Source: Natrinema versiforme JCM 10478
Lineage (GTDB): Archaea; Halobacteriota; Halobacteria; Halobacteriales; Natrialbaceae
Direction: 5' to 3'
Length of the DNA: 59,251 bases
NCBI RefSeq assembly: GCF_000337195.1
Contig: NZ_AOID01000022.1
Coordinates: 1-59,251, forward strand
Part shown: piece by piece, positions 33,865-43,312 of the stretch
Layout: each line of letters opens with the position of its first letter
Numbering within the stretch: the stretch's first letter is position 1
Notes under the pieces: model-generated
Seen by the model: only the letters and a program-made list of their open reading frames with translations
Database searches by the model: none
What the model was told of the DNA's origin: nothing
Program-made: the position numbers and the translations under genes

Positions 33865-35664
33865 ATGTCGGACACGGATACACGCGACCCCACATCTCTC
33901 AGAACGCCGATCGTCGCCGTCCTCGGACACGTCGATCACGGCAAGACAAGTCTCCTCGATAAGATCCGCGGCTCCGCGGTCATCGAGGGCGAAGCAGGCG
34001 CGATCACCCAGCACATCGGCGCGACCGCCGTTCCGCTGGATATCATCTCGACGATCGCGGGCGACCTCGTCGACCCGGACGACTTCGACCTCCCCGGCCT
34101 CCTGTTCATCGACACGCCGGGTCACCACTCCTTTACCACGCTGCGATCCCGCGGGGGCGCGCTGGCCGACATCGCTATCCTCGTCGTCGACGTCAACGAC
34201 GGCTTCCAGCCCCAGACCCTCGAGGCCTTAGACATCCTCCGGCGGTCGGAAACCCCGTTCATCGTCGCGGCGAACAAGATCGACACCGTCCCGGGCTGGA
34301 ACGCAAACGAGGACTCGCCGATCAACGACACCTACGAGGCCCAGTCCGATCGCGTGCGCGAACGGCTCGACGAGAACCTCTACGAGATCATCGGGAACCT
34401 CTCGGATGAAGGCTTCTCCGCCGACCTCTACTGGCGGGTCCAGAACTTCCAGCGTAACGTCGGCGTCGTCCCCGTCTCGGCGATGACCGGCGAAGGGGTT
34501 CCCGACCTCCTGACCGTCATGATGGGACTCTCCCAGCGCTACATGAAAGAGGAGATGGAGATCGACGTCGCCGGCCCCGGCGTCGGGACCGTCCTCGAGG
34601 TCAAAGAGGAGAAAGGGTTCGGGACGACGGTCGACACCGTCCTCTACGACGGGACGATCCGCTCGGACGATCAGCTCGTCGTCGGCGGGCAAAACGAGCC
34701 GATCGTTACCGATGTCCGCGCGCTGCTCCAGCCGCGTCCGCTGGCCGAAATCCGGACCGAGAGCCGGTTCGAAAAGGTCGACGAGGTCTCGGCCGCATCC
34801 GGTATCAAGGTCGCCGCGCCGGAACTCGCCGACGCGATGGCCGGCGCTCCGGTCCGGGTCGTCCGCGACCGCGACCTCGACGAGGTCATCGCGGAGGTCC
34901 AGGCCGAACTCGCGGACATCGCCGTCGACACCGCCGAGGAGGGGGTCGTCGTCAAGGCCGACACCCTCGGCAGCCTCGAGGCGATGGCCGACGCCCTCGA
35001 CGATGCGGAGGTGCCGATCGTCCGCGCGGAGGTCGGCGATGTCGCGCCGCGGGACGTGTCGGTCGCCTCGACCGCTGAGGACGGCAAACAGAAAGCCATC
35101 CTCGGGTTCAATGTCGATGTCCTCGACGACGCCGAGCAGCGCGCGGGGATCGAGGACGTGACGATCTTCACCGACGAGGTCATCTACCAACTCATCGAGG
35201 AGTACGAGGAGTACGTCGAGGGGATCGAACAGGCCCAGCAGGACACCATCCTCGATAACATCACCCGGCCCGCCCGCTTTCGCATCCTGCCGGATCACAC
35301 CTTCCGCCAGAACGACCCCGCGGTCGTCGGCGTCGAGGTCAACTCCGGAACGGTCCAGAACAACGCGAACGTCGTCAAGTTCGACGGCAACGAGCCCGAT
35401 CGCGTCGGGCAGGTCAAGGGGATTCAAGAGCAGGGCGAGGATGTCGACGAGGCCCGCGCGGGCAACCGCGTTTCCGTCGCCATCGACGGCCCCACCGTTG
35501 GCCGCCAGATCGAGGAGGACGACGAACTCTGGATCGAGATCCCCGAGAAACACGCGAAGATCTTAGAGCAGGAGCTCGCGAGCGAGATCCCCGCCGACGA
35601 ACTCGAGGCGCTGAACATGTACCTCGACAAGCAGCGCAGCCGGGATCCCTTCTGGGGGAAGTAA
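33865..35664 (+). CDS. infB: Translation initiation factor aIF5B/IF2
   Basis: A 599-residue GTPase that helps join ribosomal subunits and place initiator tRNA. G motifs: G1 GHVDHGKTS (21-29), switch region ITQHIGAT, G3 DTPGHHSF, G4 NKID and a G5-like VSAMTGEG. Domain II begins near TVLEVKEEKGFGTTV, and domains III and IV follow through RILPDHTFRQNDPAVVGVEV. There is no intein, although some archaeal infB genes carry one. A weak purine stretch (GGGTGG) 8-13 bases upstream of the ATG and a TTTAACT box near 33811 suggest a short leader. Confidence 0.96.
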   Translation: MSDTDTRDPTSLRTPIVAVLGHVDHGKTSLLDKIRGSAVIEGEAGAITQHIGATAVPLDIISTIAGDLVDPDDFDLPGLLFIDTPGHHSFTTLRSRGGALADIAILVVDVNDGFQPQTLEALDILRRSETPFIVAANKIDTVPGWNANEDSPINDTYEAQSDRVRERLDENLYEIIGNLSDEGFSADLYWRVQNFQRNVGVVPVSAMTGEGVPDLLTVMMGLSQRYMKEEMEIDVAGPGVGTVLEVKEEKGFGTTVDTVLYDGTIRSDDQLVVGGQNEPIVTDVRALLQPRPLAEIRTESRFEKVDEVSAASGIKVAAPELADAMAGAPVRVVRDRDLDEVIAEVQAELADIAVDTAEEGVVVKADTLGSLEAMADALDDAEVPIVRAEVGDVAPRDVSVASTAEDGKQKAILGFNVDVLDDAEQRAGIEDVTIFTDEVIYQLIEEYEEYVEGIEQAQQDTILDNITRPARFRILPDHTFRQNDPAVVGVEVNSGTVQNNANVVKFDGNEPDRVGQVKGIQEQGEDVDEARAGNRVSVAIDGPTVGRQIEEDDELWIEIPEKHAKILEQELASEIPADELEALNMYLDKQRSRDPFWGK

Positions 35665-35791
35665 CCGTACAGTTTTCCGCCTCGGGTTCGCTCGCAGCGT
35701 CTTCGTACGCGTGCTCACTCCTCGGCCTGCTCGAGGCCGGGCCGGCGAGTTCCAGTATGAGAGTTACCACACAGCAGGTCATAGGTGGTGT

Positions 35792-36217
35792 ATGCTCGTC
35801 CAACTCCGCCAGTACAAGCATGAGGAGGTCCAGTTCGACGACAACAGGACGACCGGCGAATCCCAGACCGAGGACACGGTCAATCCGGACGCGGAGGACT
35901 ACTTCGGCACGGACATGGACGACCTCGACGTCGAGACGTGGGACACCGTCGAGCACGAGGGCGATCCGATCCAGCGCCGCTCGCTGACCATCGACGGCGT
36001 CACCGCCGTCTCCGTCCCGCGGGAGCCGACCGACGCGGACGATCCGGACCTTCCCGGGCGGACACTCCAGTTGCGCATGGGCGGCGGCATCGAAAACATC
36101 GCACAAGCCGAGATCGTCGAGGTACAGGACCTCGAGGTCGAAGCAGAGCCAGCCGAGGGGAAGGCTGCCAGCGACGACGACTCCCACGGGAAGGCGTCCA
36201 TGGATGACGAGCCGTAA
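35792..36217 (+). CDS. Haloarchaeal hypothetical protein
   Basis: A 141-residue acidic protein starting MLVQLRQYKHEEVQFDDN. The middle (QRRSLTIDGVTAVSVPRE, TLQLRMGGGIENIAQAEIVE) looks like a small beta domain; the ends are rich in Asp and Glu. No family is recognised. It lies 127 bases after infB and 151 bases before pyrG on the same strand. The codon pattern supports a real gene; the ATG at 35792 is preferred because upstream sequence lacks the acidic bias. Confidence 0.6.
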   Translation: MLVQLRQYKHEEVQFDDNRTTGESQTEDTVNPDAEDYFGTDMDDLDVETWDTVEHEGDPIQRRSLTIDGVTAVSVPREPTDADDPDLPGRTLQLRMGGGIENIAQAEIVEVQDLEVEAEPAEGKAASDDDSHGKASMDDEP

Positions 36218-36368
36218 GCGTCCTCGCTCGAGTCAGTGTCTCTTTTTGGACGAACGTCGACTCGAGGAGGCGGCCGTCGAGCGAATCCGAACCGGTGGGG
36301 GATGACAACCTCTGTCGGAGTCGGTGCGGTCCCGAAATCGTTTTCAAGCGGTCGCGCGCACACTCGGT

Positions 36369-38060
36369 ATGCCGACGGAATCGGACACTCATTATGACCC
36401 CTCGCTGGGGAACAAGTTCATCTTCGTCACCGGCGGCGTCATGTCGGGACTCGGCAAGGGGATTACGGCCGCGAGCACCGGCCGTCTCCTCAAAAACGCC
36501 GGGTTCGACGTCACCGCGGTGAAGATCGATCCGTACCTGAACGTCGACGCGGGCACGATGAACCCCTACCAGCACGGGGAGGTCTACGTCTTGGAGGACG
36601 GCGGCGAGGTTGACCTCGATCTCGGGAACTACGAGCGGTTCCTCGACATCGACATGACCTCGGACCACAACATCACGACGGGCAAGACCTACCAGCACGT
36701 CATCGAGAAGGAACGCGCCGGCGACTACCTGGGCAAGACCGTCCAGATCATCCCCCACATCACCGACGACATCAAGCGGCGCATCCGCGAGGCCGCCGAA
36801 GGCACCGACGTCTGTATTATCGAAGTCGGCGGCACCGTCGGTGATATCGAGGGGATGCCCTACCTCGAGGCCTTGCGCCAGTTCGCCCACGAGGAACCCG
36901 AGGAGAACGTCCTCTTTACCCACGTCACCCTCGTCCCGTATTCGAAAAACGGCGAGCAGAAGACCAAGCCGACCCAACACTCGGTCAAGGAGGTCCGCTC
37001 GATCGGGCTCCAACCCGACGTGATCGTCGGCCGCTGCGAGGACCGACTCGATCCCGAGACCAAGGAGAAGATCGCGCTGTTCTGTGACATTCCCACCGAC
37101 GCGGTGTTCTCGAACCCCGACGTCGAGGACGTCTATCACGTCCCGCTGATGGTCGAAGACGAGGGGCTCGACCAGTACGTCCTCGAGCACTTCGGCCTCG
37201 ACGACGAGGCCCTCCCGGAGGGCGAACGCGCCAACGAGTGGCGCGAGATCGTCACCAGCGAGAAAGAGGGTGAGGTCGACATCGCGCTGGTCGGCAAGTA
37301 CGATCTCGAGGACGCGTACATGTCGATCCACGAGTCGCTGAAACACGCCGGCTTCGAAGTCGGCAGCGACGTGACCGTCCACTGGGTGGCCGCCGACGAC
37401 CTGAGCGAGGGCTACGATGGCCAACTCGAGGGGATGGACGGAGTCATCGTCCCCGGTGGCTTCGGCATGCGTGGCTCCGAAGGGAAGATCCGGGCGGTCC
37501 AGTACGCCCGCGAGAACGGCGTTCCCTTCCTCGGGCTCTGTCTTGGCTTCCAGATGGCCGTCGTCGAGTACGCCCGGAACGTGCTCGGGCTCGAGGGGGC
37601 CCACTCCGCCGAGATGGAGGAAGACACGCCCCACCCGGTCATCGACATCCTGCCCGAACAGTACGAGGTCGAGGACATGGGCGGGACGATGCGACTCGGC
37701 GAGCACACGACCGTGATCGAACCCGAGACGCTGGCCTACGAGCTCTACGGCGACACGTCCTGTTCCGAGCGCCACCGCCACCGCTACGAGGTCAATCCCG
37801 AGTACTTCGACCAGTTCGAAGACGAGCCGCTGACGTTTTCCGGCACCGCCGGCAATCGAATGGAAATCCTCGAACTCGAGGACCATCCCTTCTTCGTCGG
37901 GACGCAGTTCCACCCCGAGTACACGTCCCGACCCGGACAGCCGAGCCCGCCGTTCCTCGGGCTCGTCGAGGCCATCCTCGAGCAGACCGACGCGGGGACC
38001 GAGACCGATAGCGAGACCGCGGACGCCGATGCCGACGCAGAAACCGAGGTAACCCACTGA
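36369..38060 (+). CDS. pyrG: CTP synthase
   Basis: A 563-residue CTP synthase that aminates UTP to CTP with glutamine and ATP. The synthetase domain starts at [20 protein letters not shown] (P-loop) and includes [19 protein letters not shown] and [11 protein letters not shown]. The C-terminal class I glutaminase has the nucleophile Cys in [12 protein letters not shown] and the His/Glu pair in [14 protein letters not shown] ~30-residue Asp/Glu/Ala/Thr tail follows, as is common in halophiles. It leads a three-gene operon with guaAb and a DUF7126-like gene: the stop shares one base with the next ATG (TGATG). Confidence 0.96.
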   Translation: MPTESDTHYDPSLGNKFIFVTGGVMSGLGKGITAASTGRLLKNAGFDVTAVKIDPYLNVDAGTMNPYQHGEVYVLEDGGEVDLDLGNYERFLDIDMTSDHNITTGKTYQHVIEKERAGDYLGKTVQIIPHITDDIKRRIREAAEGTDVCIIEVGGTVGDIEGMPYLEALRQFAHEEPEENVLFTHVTLVPYSKNGEQKTKPTQHSVKEVRSIGLQPDVIVGRCEDRLDPETKEKIALFCDIPTDAVFSNPDVEDVYHVPLMVEDEGLDQYVLEHFGLDDEALPEGERANEWREIVTSEKEGEVDIALVGKYDLEDAYMSIHESLKHAGFEVGSDVTVHWVAADDLSEGYDGQLEGMDGVIVPGGFGMRGSEGKIRAVQYARENGVPFLGLCLGFQMAVVEYARNVLGLEGAHSAEMEEDTPHPVIDILPEQYEVEDMGGTMRLGEHTTVIEPETLAYELYGDTSCSERHRHRYEVNPEYFDQFEDEPLTFSGTAGNRMEILELEDHPFFVGTQFHPEYTSRPGQPSPPFLGLVEAILEQTDAGTETDSETADADADAETEVTH

Positions 38061-38977
38061 TGGTAGACACCGAGACGTTCGTCCCAGACGCAGTCGCAGA
38101 GATCGACGAGGAAATCGACGACGCAAACGCCGTTATCGCCCTCTCGGGCGGCGTCGACTCCTCGGTCGCCGCCGCCTTAGCCTACGAGGCCATCGGCGAC
38201 CGACTCACGCCGGTCTACGTCGACACCGGCCTGATGCGGAAAGGCGAGACCGACCAGATCCGCGAGACCTTCGACTACATGGACTCGCTGCGGATCGTCG
38301 ACGCGAAAGACCGCTTCCTCGAGGCGCTCGGGGGAACCACTGATCCCGAAGCGAAGCGCGAGATCATCGGCGAGCAGTTCATCCGGGAGTTCGAGCGCGA
38401 AGCGAAGGACGCGGACGCCGACTACCTCGTGCAGGGGACGATCTACCCGGATCGCATCGAGAGCGAGGGCGGGATCAAGTCCCACCACAACGTCGGTGGC
38501 CTGCCGGAGGTCGTCGACTTCGAGGGGATCGTCGAACCCGTTCGCGACCTCTACAAGGACGAGGTCCGCGAGGTCGCTCGCCACCTCGGACTCGACGAAC
38601 TCGTCGCCGAGCGGATGCCGTTCCCCGGCCCCGGCCTCGCCGTGCGGATCATCGGCGAGATCACCGAGGAGAAGTTGGAGGTCGCTCGCGAGGCAAACCA
38701 CGTCGTCGAGGAGGAACTCGAGGAGTACGAGCCGTGGCAGGCCCTGGCGGCCGTCATCGGCAAGGCGACGGGTGTCAAGGGTGACAACCGCGTCCACGGC
38801 TGGGTCGTCTCCGTGCGCTCGGTCGAGTCCCGCGACGGGATGACCGCCCGCGCACAGGAGATCGACTGGGACACCCTCCAGCGCATCCAGTCCCGAATCA
38901 CGGGTGCCCACGAGAATGTCGCCCGCGTCGTCTACGACGTGACCCACAAACCGCCCGCGACCATCGAGTACGAATGA
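38060..38977 (+). CDS. guaAb: GMP synthase, ATP-pyrophosphatase subunit
   Basis: A 305-residue subunit B of the archaeal split GMP synthase, which adenylates XMP and aminates it with ammonia from a separate glutaminase subunit. The PP-loop is [14 protein letters not shown] (residues ~28-41). The C-terminal dimerisation domain has [18 protein letters not shown] and ends [16 protein letters not shown], the classic GuaA terminus. The glutaminase subunit (guaAa) is not in the window. It overlaps pyrG by 1 base and the following gene by 4, so all three should be translated together. Confidence 0.95.
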   Translation: MVDTETFVPDAVAEIDEEIDDANAVIALSGGVDSSVAAALAYEAIGDRLTPVYVDTGLMRKGETDQIRETFDYMDSLRIVDAKDRFLEALGGTTDPEAKREIIGEQFIREFEREAKDADADYLVQGTIYPDRIESEGGIKSHHNVGGLPEVVDFEGIVEPVRDLYKDEVREVARHLGLDELVAERMPFPGPGLAVRIIGEITEEKLEVAREANHVVEEELEEYEPWQALAAVIGKATGVKGDNRVHGWVVSVRSVESRDGMTARAQEIDWDTLQRIQSRITGAHENVARVVYDVTHKPPATIEYE

Positions 38978-39306
38978 GTACCGGGACGACCGCCGTCGTC
39001 GCCGGTGCCGACGAGGACGGCATCGCGGCGGCCCTCGAGGCCGAGGGCGTCGCCGTGGCCCGGCTCGAGGGCGTCATCTCCCGCCCGCACCTCGAGGAGG
39101 CGGGCGTCGTCGACGCCGACCTGTACGTGCTGACCGACGTCGGACAGGCGACGACGATCCCGATCGTCTGCGATCTGAACGAGGACGTGCGGACCGTCGT
39201 CTACGCCCAGCGGACCGTCCCCGAGTTCGTCAAGGGACAACTCGATATCGCCATCGATCCACAACTGATGGACGCAAGCGTCGTCGCCGACGAACTCGTC
39301 AACTGA
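38974..39306 (+). CDS. Small Rossmann-like protein (DUF7126-like) coupled to guaAb
   Basis: A 110-residue protein starting [20 protein letters not shown], with an alternating strand-helix pattern ([47 protein letters not shown]) that resembles a TrkA-N-like nucleotide-binding half. I recall it as DUF7126. Its ATG overlaps the guaAb stop (ATGA), which places it firmly in the pyrG-guaAb operon. A role in purine or pyrimidine supply is suggested by position only. Confidence 0.8.
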   Translation: MSTGTTAVVAGADEDGIAAALEAEGVAVARLEGVISRPHLEEAGVVDADLYVLTDVGQATTIPIVCDLNEDVRTVVYAQRTVPEFVKGQLDIAIDPQLMDASVVADELVN

Positions 39307-39813
39307 CGTTCGGCCCACCGATCGCAGGGGGCGGACAACCCTCTCGAGTGCTGGCCCGAATTCTCCCATTCGTTTCGGCAGTTGGTTACTATTACTTGCA
39401 CCTGGTGGATGAACTTTCTCGACCAGTATTTCGGCCAAATAAATTCGGATTGACTCACGGGGAATTCGACGTAAGAGCGGTATACCATCACCGCCGTTCA
39501 AGTGGTATCCGCCGATACGTGGAAACGGAGGTCGACGGGCAGACCCCACCGATGGCACCCACCCCACCACCTGCACCCGCGACTTCCAGCAACCCCACCA
39601 CAGCACCCTTCCCACCACTGCCAACCGATTCTCGTTGACGCGGGCCCACCCCACCGGCTCGCGTTACACCCTGCGATTCTGGCATCGGGGCGCGGCGGTT
39701 TCCGCCGCGTCCCGGGGATGACCTATCCCCCTTTTGACGCGCCGACGACTGATCGCCGCCAGCGCGGCGCTTCGCGACCGCTCGCCCGTTCTCAGTCCGT
39801 CTAAAAGAGTCGG
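39307..39813. other. 507-base gene-free region between convergent genes
   Basis: This gap separates the DUF7126-like gene from the convergent cyclo-ligase gene. Bases ~39360-39490 are relatively AT-rich (TTGGTTACTATTACTTGCAC). Bases ~39541-39640 are C-rich and G-poor, so the minus strand is G-rich with runs such as GGTGGTGGGGTGGG. Then come two adjoining hairpins (39685-39730). Frames of 60-100 residues exist but are Pro/Thr/Ser low-complexity with no homology; I do not call them genes. Confidence 0.6.
39685..39730 (+). terminator. Two adjoining hairpins followed by CCTTTTG
   Basis: The first hairpin pairs 39686-39698 with 39702-39714 (13 bp with one G-T wobble, loop TTT; an outer wobble pair is possible). 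The second pairs GGGGAT (39714-39719) with ATCCCC (39725-39730) around a 5-base loop and is followed by CTTTTG. They share base 39714 and so compete slightly. They may end transcripts from both sides or belong to a small RNA. Confidence 0.4.
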
Positions 39814-40566
39814 CTACGTCGCAAACCGGTCCAAAACCGGGATCTCCTCGAGTCGCTCCTCGTCGAGCAGGTCCCAGTCGATGCCGCTCGGTTGCGCGCT
39901 CCCCTCAGGACGGACTGTCCGCTCGGGCGTGACGACGAGGTCCATCGCGACGTCGTGGGCTCCGATCGCGACGGCGTCGTCGATCACCTGCCGTTCGTGG
40001 ACCGTCGTCGCGACCGGCGTCGACTCGTCGACGAGCCCGAGTTCCCTGAGCACGGCGTACTCGAGGTCGCTGTAGCCCTCGCCCTTGCCGATCCGCTCGC
40101 CGTTTTCGGTAATCGCAACGCTTCCCGAAACGATCAGATCGACGCTGTCGATTTCGTCCGGTCCCACCTGCTCGCCGTGTTTCGAGGAGCCGGACACGGT
40201 CGTCGCGTCGTCGTAGTCCGCGAGTTCGTCGGGATCGAGTTTCAGGAAACACTTCTCGTCGCGGAGCCGCGGGACGGCCATGTAGACGATCTTGCCCTCG
40301 CGCAGCGCTCGCCGCCGGACCGGCAACTGCGGCGCGTCGGGATTGGCCTTGATCGTCGTCGCGTCCGTCCACTCCGGCTGTTCGGCCAGCCGCTCGGCGG
40401 CCTCGCTCGCCCCGGCGAAATTGGGGATCCGGCCGTGGGGCGGAAACGGGAATCGGGCCTCGCCGCTCTCTTCTAAGTCGTCCCAGACGCGTTCCCGGAT
40501 CGCTTCCTTGTCGACCCGATCGGTGCCGTCCCCTTCGCTCTCACTGTCGCCGTCGGCGGAACCCAC
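39814..40566 (-). CDS. 5-formyltetrahydrofolate cyclo-ligase
   Basis: A 250-residue protein of the 5-FTHF cyclo-ligase family (ATP-dependent conversion of 5-formyl- to 5,10-methenyl-tetrahydrofolate). The family end-motif GERIGKGEGYSDLEYAVLRE (GxGxGYYD-like) is intact, and the N-terminal basic patch (KEAIRERVWDDL) is present. The middle has LPVRRRALREGKIVYMAVPR, the usual place for folate contacts. GTG 40566 starts 1 base after the moaB stop, giving a tight moaB-cyclo-ligase operon. Haloarchaea use folate, so the activity is plausible; a divergent role is also possible. Confidence 0.82.
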   Translation of the reverse strand: MGSADGDSESEGDGTDRVDKEAIRERVWDDLEESGEARFPFPPHGRIPNFAGASEAAERLAEQPEWTDATTIKANPDAPQLPVRRRALREGKIVYMAVPRLRDEKCFLKLDPDELADYDDATTVSGSSKHGEQVGPDEIDSVDLIVSGSVAITENGERIGKGEGYSDLEYAVLRELGLVDESTPVATTVHERQVIDDAVAIGAHDVAMDLVVTPERTVRPEGSAQPSGIDWDLLDEERLEEIPVLDRFAT

Positions 40567-40567
40567 G

Positions 40568-41170
40568 TCAGGCACCCCCGTCGGCCGCGTCGGCTTCGGT
40601 CGGCTCGCCGCTCGCCGCCTCGTCCGCGTCGCCATCCGGTTCGTCCTCCTCCGCGAGGTCGATGATCCGCGCCGCTTCCTGCAGGATGATCTCCGCGAGC
40701 GCGAGCCGGACCGCGTCGGCGTGGCCGGGCAGACAGAACACCGGCGTGCCCTCGGTGATGCCGGCGAGCGTGCGCGCAGTGATGACTTCCGTCCCGACCT
40801 GTTCGTAGGCCAAGGCGGTAAACAGTTCGCTGAACGCGGTCAACTCCTTCTCCAACAGCGGTTTGACGGCTTCGATGGTGGTGTCGGTCGGCTCGACGCC
40901 GGTCGCGCCGGCGGTGAGCACGATGTCCACGTCGTCCCGATCGATCAGCCGCGAGACGATCGACTGGACCTTGTCGTGGTTCGCGCCGACGTGTTCCCGT
41001 ACCGTGACCCCGTTCCCGCTCTCCTCGAGTACCTCGGCGATCACTTCGCCGGCCCTGTCGTTCTCGAGCGAGCGACTCGAGGCGATCGTGACGACGCCGG
41101 TACAGAGCGTCCCGTCGCTGCTGTCGGCAGCGTCGGCACCCTCGGCGTCGGTCGCGTCCGTCTCGTTCAT
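40568..41170 (-). CDS. moaB: Molybdenum cofactor biosynthesis protein MoaB
   Basis: A 200-residue MogA/MoaB-fold protein, which adenylates molybdopterin before Mo insertion. Key segments: TGVVTIASSRSLENDRAGEV at the N-terminus, LTAGATGVEPTDTTIEAVKP (the TGGTG..DxT site, here TAGATGV) and GTPVFCLPGHADAVRLAL. Acidic extensions at both ends (~20 and ~30 residues) are typical of halophiles. ATG 41170 is chosen over a longer frame that runs into the divergent promoter region. First gene of the pair with the cyclo-ligase. Confidence 0.88.
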   Translation of the reverse strand: MNETDATDAEGADAADSSDGTLCTGVVTIASSRSLENDRAGEVIAEVLEESGNGVTVREHVGANHDKVQSIVSRLIDRDDVDIVLTAGATGVEPTDTTIEAVKPLLEKELTAFSELFTALAYEQVGTEVITARTLAGITEGTPVFCLPGHADAVRLALAEIILQEAARIIDLAEEDEPDGDADEAASGEPTEADAADGGA

Positions 41171-41272
41171 ACGGCCTCTTCGGGAGCCGGCGAATAAAAC
41201 GCTGGGTACAGAGGGGGCACGCCACCACGGGTTGCCCAACTGTTATGGCCGCCGTTTGCGTTGGCTCGGTAT

Positions 41273-42298
41273 ATGCAGGCAGTCCAATTCGCGGAACACG
41301 GTGACACGGACGTTATCGAGTACGGCGAGTACCCCGACCCCGAGGTCGGCCGGGACGAGGTCCTGGTCGATATCAAGGCGGCCGCGCTCAACCACCTCGA
41401 TATCTGGACGCGGCGGGGAATGCCGGGGATCGACCTTGAGATGCCCCACATTCCGGGCAGCGACGGGGCCGGCGTCGTCGAAGCGGTCGGCGAGGACGTG
41501 ACCCGATTCGAGGAAGGCGACCACGTCGCGCTCTCGGCCGGCGTCGGCGACCTGCGGATGGACGATCCGACCCTCGACCCGCGCTTCCACATCATCGGCG
41601 AGCACGTCACCGGCGTCCACTCCGAGTACGCCGCGATCCCCGAGGACAACCTGCTCCCCGTCCCCGAGCACGTCGATTGGTCGGTCGCCGGCTCGAGCTG
41701 TCTGGTCTTCCAGACCGCGTGGCGGATGCTGATCGAGCGCGCAGACCTCGAGGCCGGCGAGTCGGTGCTCGTCTTAGGTGCAAGCGGCGGAGTCGGCCAC
41801 GCCGCCTTACAGATCGCCGACTACGCGGGCGCGGAAGTCTACGCGACCGGCAGCACCGAGGAGAAACTCGACTACGCCGAGGAACACGGCGCGGACCACG
41901 TCTGTAACTACGAAGAGGAGGACTTCGCGGACTGGGTCTTAGAGGAGACCGGCGGCCGCGGGGTCGACGTCGTCGTCGAGCACGTCGGCGCGCCGACGTG
42001 GCAGAACTCGCTGAAGAGCCTGACCAAGGGCGGGCGGCTCGTGACCTGTGGCGGTACCGGTGGCGGCAACCCCGAGACGGACATCCCGCGGATCTTCTGG
42101 GAACAGCTCACGATCATCGGCTCGACGATGGCCACGCCGGGGCAGGTCGACGACGTGATGGAACTCGTCTGGGACGGCACCTTCGAGCCCGCGATCCGCG
42201 AGGAACTGCCGATGAGCGAAACCGCACGCGCCCACGAGATCATCGAGAACCGCGAAGGGTTCGGCAAGGTCGTCGTTCGACCTGACAGCGAACTATAA
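41273..42298 (+). CDS. Zinc-type/quinone-oxidoreductase-like MDR protein
   Basis: A 341-residue medium-chain dehydrogenase/reductase. It begins MQAVQFAEHGDTDVIEYGEY, with the GroES-like domain to ~125 (HIPGSDGAGVVEAVGEDVTR) and the Rossmann domain with GASGGVGHAALQIADYAGAE (residues ~169-188). The usual catalytic-zinc Cys and the four-Cys structural site are absent, so it is closer to zinc-free quinone oxidoreductases. The substrate is unknown. It is divergent from moaB across ~100 bases. Confidence 0.88.
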   Translation: MQAVQFAEHGDTDVIEYGEYPDPEVGRDEVLVDIKAAALNHLDIWTRRGMPGIDLEMPHIPGSDGAGVVEAVGEDVTRFEEGDHVALSAGVGDLRMDDPTLDPRFHIIGEHVTGVHSEYAAIPEDNLLPVPEHVDWSVAGSSCLVFQTAWRMLIERADLEAGESVLVLGASGGVGHAALQIADYAGAEVYATGSTEEKLDYAEEHGADHVCNYEEEDFADWVLEETGGRGVDVVVEHVGAPTWQNSLKSLTKGGRLVTCGGTGGGNPETDIPRIFWEQLTIIGSTMATPGQVDDVMELVWDGTFEPAIREELPMSETARAHEIIENREGFGKVVVRPDSEL

Positions 42299-42380
42299 GC
42301 TGCCGAAGTCGAGCCCCGATCAGGTTCGGCCCGGTTGGCCAACCGTGAGGGCTTTTACGATGCGGTCGAAGGATCCGATA

Positions 42381-42701
42381 GTGACCTCGAGCGACGACGG
42401 CGGCTACGTCCACGATCCATCGACGTTCGACGCCGACGCGGACGGCGAACAGGGAGCCGACGCGCCGGCCGAGGCCGACGCGGGAGCGGAGTCGGCCCAC
42501 CCGTCGGCGGCCGACCGCGAGTTCGACTGGCGCGGCTGGACCCTCGTCGGCGTGTTGGTCTTCGCGTTTTTCGTCGCTCCGACCGCGATCTACCTCGTCC
42601 CGCCGGGTGCAGAGGGGTATCGCTTCGCGCTGCTGATTCTGCCGCTTGCGCCCGCCGTCTTGCTCGCGATTACGGCCGTCTGGGCGACGACGAGACCCTG
42701 A
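42381..42701 (+). CDS. Small two-TM protein with acidic N-terminus
   Basis: A ~106-residue protein with an acidic, disordered N-terminal half, then two TM segments (WTLVGVLVFAFFVAPTAIYL and FALLILPLAPAVLLAITAVW). The start is ambiguous: an ATG at 42360 gives 113 residues, but CTTTTACG (42352-42359) lies 22-29 bases before the GTG at 42381, fitting a leaderless start there, and TSSDDGGYVHDPSTFDAD has the usual acidic character. No function is known. Confidence 0.65.
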   Translation: MTSSDDGGYVHDPSTFDADADGEQGADAPAEADAGAESAHPSAADREFDWRGWTLVGVLVFAFFVAPTAIYLVPPGAEGYRFALLILPLAPAVLLAITAVWATTRP

Positions 42702-42769
42702 AGACGGCTCGCAGCGGCGCTGCTTCTACCTCTCGTCGATCGGTACCCAAAAGAAATCGGCTCGCGTCG

Positions 42770-43087
42770 TTACGCCTCCGCTTCGCAGACATCCTCGAGC
42801 AGCTCGAGGACGGCCGATCCGTTGTCGACGTCCCGGTCGGGCGTCTCCTCCCGGTCGACGTACGCGGCGAGCTCGGTATAGATCCGATCGGCCTGTGGCC
42901 CGGTGAGTCGTTCCGTTCCGTCGCCCGCCTCGAGCGTCTCGATGCCCTCGAGTACCCATTCGGGCGGTGTTCCGTCCGCGTCGAGGGCCTCGTCGAGGCG
43001 GTTCGACAGGACGTGGTGGACGACCCATTGTTCGTCTCTGGAGAGCGTGACTTCGTACGTCTCGGTTTCCGGTTGTGAGGAACTCAT
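42770..43087 (-). CDS. Conserved haloarchaeal hypothetical protein
   Basis: A 105-residue acidic helical protein: MSSSQPETETYEVTLSRDEQ, then WVVHHVLSNRLDEALDA and ETLEAGDGTERLTGPQADRI. It looks like a family of short haloarchaeal proteins without assigned function. It converges with the two-TM gene (68 bases between stops). A minus-strand AT-rich box near 43142-43150 could be its promoter with a ~30-base leader. Confidence 0.7.
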   Translation of the reverse strand: MSSSQPETETYEVTLSRDEQWVVHHVLSNRLDEALDADGTPPEWVLEGIETLEAGDGTERLTGPQADRIYTELAAYVDREETPDRDVDNGSAVLELLEDVCEAEA

Positions 43088-43312
43088 TTCGTCAGACTGG
43101 ACCGGGTTCGTCGGTCCTCATCCACCGCTACGAACAGCGGCATAATAAGCCTTGTTACCGCATGGCATAGTTGCTGGATTCGATCGCCGGTGTCGGTTCT
43201 CGAATCGATCGGGACTCGAGGCCGATCGGTCCCCGCCGGACCGGAGACGGTCAGTTCGCCGATCAAAAGCTACTAACAGAATCGCACCCAGTGAACACAC
43301 AGAGCGACGCTG

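Noticed and set aside
39348-39804. Two frames of ~100 codons in the gap after the DUF7126-like gene
   Set aside because: Both are low-complexity Pro/Ser/Thr or Arg-rich and cross the hairpin region; no start signal or homology.
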